Shown: one piece after another, positions 19,294 to 26,642 of the stretch
Numbering within the stretch: position 1 is the stretch's first letter
Layout of the letters: the number at the start of each line of letters is the position of its first letter
Origin: Chrysochromulina tobinii
Taxonomy: Eukaryota; Haptophyta; Prymnesiales; Chrysochromulinaceae
NCBI GenBank assembly: GCA_001275005.1
Contig: JWZX01002158.1
Location: 1 to 44,456 of the forward strand
Direction of reading: 5' to 3'
Length of the DNA stretch: 44,456 nucleotides
Notes under the pieces: model-generated
Told to the model about the DNA's origin: nothing
Seen by the model: the letters and a program-made list of their open reading frames with translations, nothing else
Database searches by the model: none
Made by a program: the position numbers and the translations under genes

Positions 19294-22200
19294 TCAAAGC
19301 CTACTCAGTCGCTCTTCGATTGCGAGGGACTCGAGCCGCGCGCTTGCAAGCGCGCGCTGCAAACCCTCGAGCCCCACATGCTCCGCAGGTGCTTCGAGCT
19401 GCAAAGGCTGCTCCTCAGGCGCGGTGCCACCAGAGTCGGACGTGCGCCGCCACGCCTTGCTGGGCGCGCACGCGCCAAGCCCGAGCGCGGTGGCGATTTG
19501 CTCGCGGCGTGCGTCGCTGATGGCACTTCGCAAGGCATCTAGGCTCGCGTGGCGCGGCAAGGGCGCCTCCGCCTCCGCCTGCACCGCGATCGCCTGCTGC
19601 CTCACGTAGCGCCTCGCAGTGGCCTCAGCCGCAGCCTGCACCGCGGCCTGCACGTCTTGTGCGAGGGCCTCCGCCGTCGTCGTCGCGGGCATCGTGGGTT
19701 CCGGCGGCGGCGGCGGCACACGCGGCGTGAAGAGGTCCGTCCATCGGGCGGTGGGTGGCCCCGTCGGTACGGCAGGCGCGGTCGGCGCCGGAGACAGGAA
19801 GCGAGCGGTATTGTTCGCCGTCGTTGCCGCGGTCTCGGACGGTGGCGGTAGCAGCTGCAGCGGCGCGGGATGTGCGACGTCGCGTGCGGCGGCGTGCGGC
19901 CGGCGTATCGGCGGACTGTTCTCATCGGGCGGCTGGCGCAATCGATGGGCGGAGAGGAGTACGTCAGTGACATTCCCACTCGATGCGCTGGTGCCGCCCG
20001 TGCTTATGCCGGTCAGCGCCGCCCAGCCAACCGGCCCGGGCATCGGTGCGGAGGCGGAGGCGGAGGCCAGGCTGAGGGCCCTAAAAGGAGCTTGTAGCCT
20101 TTCCGCGTTGAGAGTGCCCATCACGGCGGCCCGCTGGCGCGCGCGCTTGGTAGCAAAGGCGATGCGCCGCTCGCGGCCAATTGCGAGGGCGACCAGCCAG
20201 CGGGTGTAGCAGAGCCGGAGGATGGCGAGGGCGTTGGTAGGGGCGGCCGCGAGGCGCTCGAGAGCGCTCGTGTGAGGCTTGGCGCCATGTACGAGCGTGT
20301 GCCCCAGGTAGCGACACACCTCAGCCGCCACGCTCGCCGCCTCGCGCTCAACCACACGTGTCATGAGCAACGCGAGGGCCGCCGCGGTCTCATAGCGCTG
20401 CCGAAGCTGCTCCTCCAGCCGCGCCTCCGCACCGACTTCGGCCGCAGCCGCCTCGGACGCCGCTTTGTACGCCTCTGGGGAGAGGCCGAAGCCGCTCACG
20501 AAGCTGGTGCCACAACCCGACGCCGTCGAGGCCGTCGCAGTGCACGCTGTCCTCGCAGACGTCGTCGGAAGGGGAGGCGGGGGCATGGATGCGGCGGCAG
20601 TAGAGGCGGCCGCAGTGGTGGCTGCGGTGGCGATAAAGCAACTCGTTGATGCGGCGCCTATCGGCAAGGGACGTGACGCATCGCGCGCGCTGTCGGGCGC
20701 GGCGCTGCCACCGTCGCGTCGGCACCCGCGCTTACCGCGGCCCCCGACAGCACCGTCGTCGTCGTCGTCGGTGGCGGCGCCAAGGGCGGACGCTGCACCA
20801 GGTGCGACCGGTGCATTGAATAAGGGCGTCGCACTGAAGAAGGCAGCGGCAGCGGCGGCGGCAGACGCGCTCGAGGCTGATCCAGTGGCCACCGCCGTGT
20901 CGGAGCTCGAGGCAGAAGCGGCGACGGCGCTGGCAGGCGGCAGCGGCGCCGGGGCGGCGGCCGGGGCGGCCGATGGAAGCTTCGGGGCATCGAACGGGGA
21001 GGAGGTTGCCACTGACGAGGCGGTGTGCGGCTTGGCAGTGCGCGTCAAGGGTTTGGCGCCAAAGGAATGGAGGCGGCACGCCGAGCGCAGCTTCGGTGTT
21101 GGCAGTGGCGGCGGCTAACACAGTCTTGGATACCTGGGGGGCGGGGACCAGGGCAGGAGGAGCGGCGCGCACGGAAACGGCGGGGCGGACGATGGGTCGC
21201 ACGACGGTGGCGGTGGTGGACACGGAGGCAGCGAGGGGGACGGTCTGCGACGTCAGCGCCTTACGTAGCGCTTCCGGCGTGTTTGGAGACATGAGAAGCT
21301 CGGCCATCGACCGGCCTGCACGCTTGGGCTCAATGATTGTGTGGGACTGGTACACTCGCAGGTTGAGGGCGTTCCCCTCGCTGTCGCACTGTTTTGAGAG
21401 CTCCGAGCCGTACTGAGGCGCGCGCAGTAGAACCGAGGCGCCGTCGGCGGTGACGACGAGTCCAAAGTGCTCGACCAGTCGGCGCGCCTCGTCATCGTCC
21501 TCGGCCTCGTCCTCGAGGCAAAGCATGCGCCTGAGCTTGGCGAGCGGCAGCGGCGTCTCCGAGCCCATTCGGAAGGCGCGGTTGATCGCATTGAGCGCAC
21601 GTTCGCGCACTGCGTCGAAGTGCTTGTGCATCAGGCACGCTGTCAGGTAGTCGGCCTGCTTGAGCTCGCGGAAGAAGCCGTTGAAATCGCCCGATTTGAT
21701 GGTACCCAGGATGCGCGCCACGCGCTTCATGCGCGGTGCGGCGAGCATGCGCGCTGGCAGAAAGGAGAGCCGCTCGAAGCCGTCCGCGGCCGATATGATC
21801 AAGTAGCTTTGGAACTCGTCCTCGTTCTCACACACCACGCCGAAGTCCTTGAGCAAGTCCTGGTACAGACCTATCAGGTTGCCGATGGCCTGCGTGTACA
21901 TATCCATGTTCATCTTCGAGTCGAACTTGGCCTCGTCGGTTGGCAGGTTGCGTAGCCCGAGTTCGCAGCAGCAATGCTCCACCATGATGTGGAAGCGCGT
22001 GCACACCTCCAGCAGGTCGACGGCGCACAGTTTCGCGTCGAGTGAGAAGGAGTCGAGCTGCATCGTCACCTCTTGGCGCACCTGGCGCAGCCGGTCTCTC
22101 ACGAAGGAAGCGCGTTTTATGAACGTCGGCGCGCTGGGGCGCTCCAGCACCACCGTCAAAAGGTGCTCGACAGATGCGGCGAGGGCGCCGATGCATCGAA

Positions 22201-24313
22201 TGTCGGTGGGCTTCCACGTGCGCGCGGCGTCGTTGCGGTGGAACATCGTGATCAACCATGGCTCGACTGCGTCGGTCGGTTCGATGGGAACTTCGAAGTC
22301 CTTGTTGGTGTTCTTGGATTCATGGAGCCGCTCTTGTACCTCAGCCTCTGGGCACATGACCTCGCACCGCCCCCAGCCGCCTCCGTCGGCAAAGTTGCGT
22401 GCCTTTTCGCCGTCGTCTGTTGAGGGGCCAAACTCGATCATGGACCACGAATACGGCGGGGGCGAGTACCACTCGTTGTGCATGAGCGTCTCCGTGAACG
22501 CGCGCGCGCGCGCCGCAGCGCCCTCTGCTAACATTGGCGGCGCGCTGGTGGCGGCTGGGCCCGTGGCGCCACGATCGAAGCGGCGCCTTCGCTTCTGGTC
22601 GGCTCCGCCGTTCGAGCCGGCTCCGTAGGGATCCTCTTCGGCGGCCGCTGTTGGGGCGGCCGGCGTGGCCGCCGGCGAAGGGCGCTTGAGCATCATAGAA
22701 CGCAACTCGCGCTCGCGCTCCGGGGCGGTTGCGGCGGGCGGCACCGACGAGACAAGGGCGGAGGCAGCGGCGGCCTGGGGCTGCGAGGCGAGGGCGCTTC
22801 TGACGAGGTGCTTGCTGCTCCGCAGCGCGGACGGGGCGTCGGCGCGGGCTGCTGAGGCGTTGGCCATCGACGCGAGTGTGGGCATCAATTCCGCCTCGCC
22901 CTCCTCGTCCTCCTCCTCGCCGCCCTCCTCCTCGCCCTCCTCCCCCTCCTCGCCCTCCTCGACATCCTCCCCCTCCTCGCCCCAGCCTTCCTCGCCCCAG
23001 CCTTCCTCGCCTTCCTCGCCGCCCTCCTCCTCACCCTCCTCCCCCTCCTCGCCATCCTCGCCATCCTCCCCCTCCTCGCCCCAGCCTTCCTCGCCCCAGC
23101 CTTCCTCGCCCTCCTCGCCCCACTCCTCCGCCTCGTCCTCGCCCTCGCGCTCCTCCTCGCCATCCTCGGCAACCTCTGTCGCCGCCGGGCTGAAGGCTGC
23201 TTGGGCGGCTGCGAGCGTCGGCGCCTTGAGCGCAGCCGGTCGGGCTGTGGCGCTCGCACCGCCGCCGCCGCCACTGCCGCCTAGCCTTGCATGGACACCC
23301 ACCCTCGCGCTCGAAGCGGACGCCGTCAGGGGCGCCGGGCCGAAGCGCACGGCACCCTCGGCGCTCGCGGCGCCTGTCAGGGCGACCGCCGTGCCGCCGC
23401 CTAGCCTCGAAACGACACCCACCTTCGCGCTCGAAGCGGACGCCGTCAGGGGCGCCGGGCCGAAGCGCACGGCACCCTCGGCGCTCGCGGCGCCTGTCAG
23501 GGCGACCGCCGTGTCGCCGCCGATGGCCGCCAAAGCGCCACCGCTCGCGGCGGCGGCCGAGGCGCGCTGCTGAGCTGCCAGCGCCGTGGCGCTCACCGCA
23601 CCGGAGCTCGCCGCGGCGTCGCGTCCGCTCGCCATGCCGCCAAACGGGCCACAGGAGATGTCGACGACCGCTCCTCCTCCGCCGAAGCTCATACTGTCGT
23701 CGTCTACTGGTGCGCCGCCTTCGCCTTCAGTGTGCAGGAACTGGCACGCTTCGCCTTGATTGCAGCGACCCTGCAGGAAGTACTTGCACACCACACTCCC
23801 CTTGCCGCCCTTGCCGCCGCCCTTTCCGCCCTTGCCGCCGCCTTTGCCGCCGCCCTTTCCGCCTTTGCCGCCGCCCTTGCCGCCCTTGCCTCCACCCTTG
23901 CCGCCCCAGCTCTCATCGCCGCCGCCATCCCCCATCTCGACTTCCCGGGTGTCACTGCCGGCGGCGTCCCAGCCCTCGCCGGCGCCGCCCTCCCTGCCCT
24001 CGCCGCCGCCTGCGCCACCATCCCAACTGGGCCAGGAGCCGCGGCCGCGGCCACGGCCCTTTCCAGCTCCTTTGGCGGCTTTGCCTCCTCGACTGGCCGC
24101 AACTCCTGCGCCACGACCCCTACCGCCCTTGCCAGCCATAGCTGCAGCTGGAGGTGAGCCGAATGCTGGCGCGCCAGAGCCCGCCGTTGCGCCGCGCCCG
24201 CCGCCGCTGGTGAAACCCCCCGCGCCGAAGCCTAAGCCGAGCACGTGAGAGATCATGCGTTTCGCTACGGCGGCGCGGGGCGCGGTGGCCGTGCTACGGA
24301 TGAGGTCGTCCAT
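19294..24313 (-). CDS. SAC3: SAC3/GANP-domain protein with CCCH zinc finger and acidic repeats
   Basis: Read with the proposed 103-nt intron (21031-21133) the product is about 1638 aa. Order: Gly/Lys repeats (GGKGGGKGG, about 140-172); a CCCH zinc finger CKYFLQGRCNQGEACQFLH (about 176-196, spacing 7-5-3); a 40-residue tandem duplication; a long Glu/Gly/Trp acidic tract (about 385-470); then the SAC3/GANP domain at about 645-900 with CEVMCPEAEVQER, the FVRDRLRQVRQEVTMQ block and CTRFHIMVEHC. The CxxMCPxxE motif points to the Sac3/MCM3AP branch, the scaffold of TREX-2, which couples transcription to mRNA export at nuclear pores. The Ala/Pro-rich C-terminal part has helical EAEARLEEQLRQRYE-type segments. 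A CCCH finger, usually an RNA-binding module, fused to SAC3 is not an arrangement I know. Convergent with PF20. Confidence 0.85.
21031..21133 (-). other. proposed intron in SAC3 gene (103 nt)
   Basis: The good frame upstream runs into a noise frame after about 21030, while a different frame continues to 19294. A donor CAG|GTATCC at 21133 and an acceptor GCCAAG at 21031 are both phase 0 and join the two frames exactly (PALVPAPQ to PHTASS). The intron contains in-frame stops in the continuing frame. The acceptor has a weak pyrimidine tract, so an assembly indel remains possible. Confidence 0.55.
22905..23160 (-). repeat. Glu-rich degenerate repeat with a 99-bp period
   Basis: A CTC/CTCC-rich plus strand encodes an acidic minus-strand tract. 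The GWGEEGWGEEGED block recurs 33 residues apart (plus-strand landmarks at about 22981 and 23080), embedded in shorter GEE/EEG repeats. Confidence 0.85.
23281..23520 (-). repeat. 120-bp tandem duplication in SAC3 gene
   Basis: Bases 23281-23400 and 23401-23520 differ at about six positions by eye. They encode two 40-residue copies (GAASAEGAVRFGPAPLTAS core). High identity suggests a recent duplication. Confidence 0.95.
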
Positions 24314-24370
24314 AGTCGGGAACAGCGCCCACCGCTCGCGCAGAGAGGCTCTCCTCGCAACTTTCTCCTC

Positions 24371-24409
24371 TGTGAACGTTAATTAACACGACGAGAAGTG
24401 TGTGAACGT
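24371..24409. promoter_or_regulatory. paired TGTGAACGT elements upstream of SAC3
   Basis: TGTGAACGT occurs at 24371-24379 and 24401-24409, exactly 30 bases apart, 58-97 bases upstream of the SAC3 start at 24313. The first copy runs into the palindrome GTTAATTAAC. The same heptamer or its complement appears upstream of several other genes in the window. Confidence 0.4.
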
Positions 24410-24526
24410 AAACTCATTCCCAACCTCCGCCTCCGGCCTACTTCGTCCGCGCGAGTTGCCATCCGCCCTCGGGGTGTGTGGGGGATTATGCCTCACAGCA
24501 TCATGGATCATGCATTCAGGTCCGTG

Positions 24527-24828
24527 TTAGCAGCCACGGTGCAAGGCACACCAGCCCACAAATTTTCGGGTTTTCATCCAGTACACATTTGCGGCGTCAT
24601 TGTACGGGCAGATGTTGGGATCGTCGACCGAATTGTTGGTGGCGAAGGGGCTTGCGTGCCGGCTGAGCGTGCGGTCGCAGCTTTGAGGCGGTACTCGATC
24701 TCGCGCAGCAACCCCAACACGATGCCCTCTGGATTGCGATCGGAGTCGAGATACGCACGAAACGCGGCGCGCACGTTCGGCGGATGGCCTCGAGCTCGGC
24801 GCCGTGCGAGTGCCAACGGAGAAGCCAT
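24527..24828 (-). CDS. small uncertain gene with an internal frame change
   Basis: From the ATG at 24828 the minus strand reads MASPLALARRR and then NVRAAFRAYLDSDRNPEG and LLREIEYRLKAATARSAG. Near 24650-24665 the plausible frame changes by one, continuing as FATNNSVDDPNICPYND and NVYWMKTRKFVGW to a TAA at 24527. Both halves look like protein, so I infer an intron or indel between them. The spacing of helix, DPxxxPY and YWM recalls the C-terminal half of LYR-type complex I subunits such as NDUFB9, but no LYR motif is seen upstream and this is a weak impression. No other identity offered. It lies between SAC3 and the phosphatase, on the same strand as both. Confidence 0.35.
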
Positions 24829-25053
24829 TCCATGGTCCCAAGATCCATGGTCGCGACGCATGGGCGCATGGCACAACCGACTGCCCGGCCTCGGGCCAAG
24901 CCAGAGCGATACCGCCTGCCTCAGAGGTGCTGGGTCCGGGTTCTGGGCATTTTTAGGCCCATCATGACGCATCGGATCATGCACGTTTTCTTTGACACGT
25001 GACGTGACAGTCCCCCCACCTTCTAACCCCCCTCGCGCAGCGTGATTCGTGCT

Positions 25054-25944
25054 TCATGACTCATTTGGCGGTGCTCCTTGCGCAACAGCGCCCGCCTCAA
25101 CGGGCGTGGTCGCGAGCACCTTGTGCTCCCACAGCTTGAGCTGCCGCACGAAGCCCGGGTTGGGGCGCACATTGTGCCGCTTGGCGCGTACGAGGGCGAT
25201 GGCGTCGACGGCACGCATGCGAAACTTCCACACGAGGTAGGCGACGGCGGTGCTGGGCGCGCGCGAGATGCCCGCGCCGCAATGCACGAAGACCACGCCA
25301 CCCCCACTGCGGGCCTGCTCGATGAACTGCGTCATCTCCTCAAAGTGGCTCGCGAGCACCTCGGCCGCCTCCTCAGTGTCATCAACACGCTTGTAGAGGT
25401 GGGACTGGATGAAGGAGGGCAGCCGGCGACCCTGGTCGGCCGAGTGCACCGAGAGCACGTGGGTCACCTTGCGCGAGCGCAGCGCCTCGCACTCGTTATT
25501 GAGCGCTGCCCAGCCGCCCACCCACAGCCGCGGCATCACCTCGTGCAGCAACTGCAACTTGTTGCGACCGTCGGCATCGTCCGACGAGTCGAGCCGCGCG
25601 AGGGCGTCAGCCTGACCTGCGGCCCTGAAGGCGCCGCCCAGCGCAGCGCGAGCCGCATCCACCTCCGCCGCCGGTCGTGCGTTTGTTGCCACCTGCAGCA
25701 TGGTCGTCGTCGCGGCCTGCGCAGCGGCGGCCTGCGAAGCGTCCGTCAAGCAGCCTCTGTCGAGCAGTTCCTGCGCAGCGATGGCCATTCGTAGCGCGCC
25801 CTGATTAACGCCGCCCGCCGCACCCAGGATGGCCGCCGACTTGGCCTTCTCCTCCTTGATGGCCGCAGCGGACTTGCGCCATGGTCGGTCCTGTTTTCCT
25901 GCGCCTGGCTTGGGCGGGGGCTTTTTGCTGCCGCTTCCGCCCAT
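25054..25944 (-). CDS. dual-specificity phosphatase, probably N-myristoylated
   Basis: The frame opens at 26091 (345 aa). I prefer the Met at 25944 (296 aa), because it begins MGGSGSKKPPPKPG, which fits the N-myristoylation consensus (Gly2, Ser6) followed by basic residues. The C-terminal half is a DUSP domain: VMPRLWVGGWAALNNECEAL, THVLSVHS, a DD loop giving the general acid (KRVDDTEEAAE), and the active-site loop VHCGAGISRAPS with catalytic Cys271 and Arg277 (345-aa numbering), then KRHNVRPNPGFVRQLKLWE. The residues match an active enzyme. The family dephosphorylates Ser/Thr/Tyr on proteins such as MAP kinases, or phosphoinositides; the substrate cannot be told. The Ala-rich middle (about 95-185) is helical and of unknown role. 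If the longer start is used, the Gly is internal and there is no lipid anchor. Confidence 0.88.
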   Translation of the reverse strand: MGGSGSKKPPPKPGAGKQDRPWRKSAAAIKEEKAKSAAILGAAGGVNQGALRMAIAAQELLDRGCLTDASQAAAAQAATTTMLQVATNARPAAEVDAARAALGGAFRAAGQADALARLDSSDDADGRNKLQLLHEVMPRLWVGGWAALNNECEALRSRKVTHVLSVHSADQGRRLPSFIQSHLYKRVDDTEEAAEVLASHFEEMTQFIEQARSGGGVVFVHCGAGISRAPSTAVAYLVWKFRMRAVDAIALVRAKRHNVRPNPGFVRQLKLWEHKVLATTPVEAGAVAQGAPPNES

Positions 25945-26091
25945 GTCAAATTCCAAAACGACGCCACCGCCGTGATCACTGATCGGAACCCGGGGTAGCA
26001 CAAGGTGCACCTCGTTGCGCGCATCGACCAGCCGCGGCGGTGTGCCGTTGAATGTGCAGCTGGGCGGCATGGGGCGGGGAGAGGTGTGCAC

Positions 26092-26642
26092 GAGAGAAGC
26101 AGCACGACCTTTTCACTGTGAGTACCCGGTAAAAAGACACCGTTTCCCGGGGGGAGTCAGACACAGACACCGGTAATTTCCTTACTCGCAAGATTCCGGT
26201 TCACAACAGTTTCACACAGAGCTGTGATGCCGAAGGCTATGTGCAACCAAAGGCGTTGCGGTCCGTTGTGAATGTTGCGTCAACATTCGGTCCTGCTATT
26301 TCGGACACCCGCCCCCCCTTCGGACAAGGTAGAACATGTAAACCACGGTCACGGTCATCACATGTAAGAATAGTCATGCGAATGCAGCCGCCTCCCGGCC
26401 TGCGCCTCGCCGTCGCCGGGGTCGAGGGTCGTGCGTATTCGGTATTGGGTCGTTGTACGTTGACGATGCGAAAGCGCAAAAGCGCATAAATTTCGCCCGC
26501 GCGCCGGCGGACGCGCGGCGTCAGTGAGTACTCAGTACTTAATGTCGAGGTCGAGCCTCGAGCGTCAGCGTGAGGGACATGGTGACACATGAGGGTGCCG
26601 TGACCAAGACGGTCGCCCTCTCCAAGACCCTATACGGTACCG
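26092..26642. other. intergenic region, phosphatase upstream / LRR downstream
   Basis: No convincing gene in 551 bases. Contains GTGAGTACCCG (about 26118), GTTCACA (26199-26205), TTTCACAC (about 26210), an 8-bp perfect inverted repeat with a 3-nt loop (26270-26277 and 26281-26288), and GTGAGTACTCAGTAC at about 26525. It probably holds the phosphatase promoter and the LRR gene 3' end. Confidence 0.5.
26270..26288. repeat. 8-bp inverted repeat, 3-nt loop
   Basis: GAATGTTG and CAACATTC flank a CGT loop. It is 355 bases beyond the LRR stop codon and could form a stem-loop in a long 3' UTR or mark a protein-binding site. Confidence 0.5.

Noticed and set aside
22665-24248. Plus-strand open frames rich in Ser/Pro opposite the SAC3 acidic and KGG tracts
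   Set aside because: Mirror image of the repeats on the coding strand; no independent coding signal.
26237-26590. 117-codon minus-strand open frame upstream of the phosphatase
   Set aside because: Mixed codon endings, no motif, and it contains the hairpin and promoter-like motifs; more likely flanking DNA.
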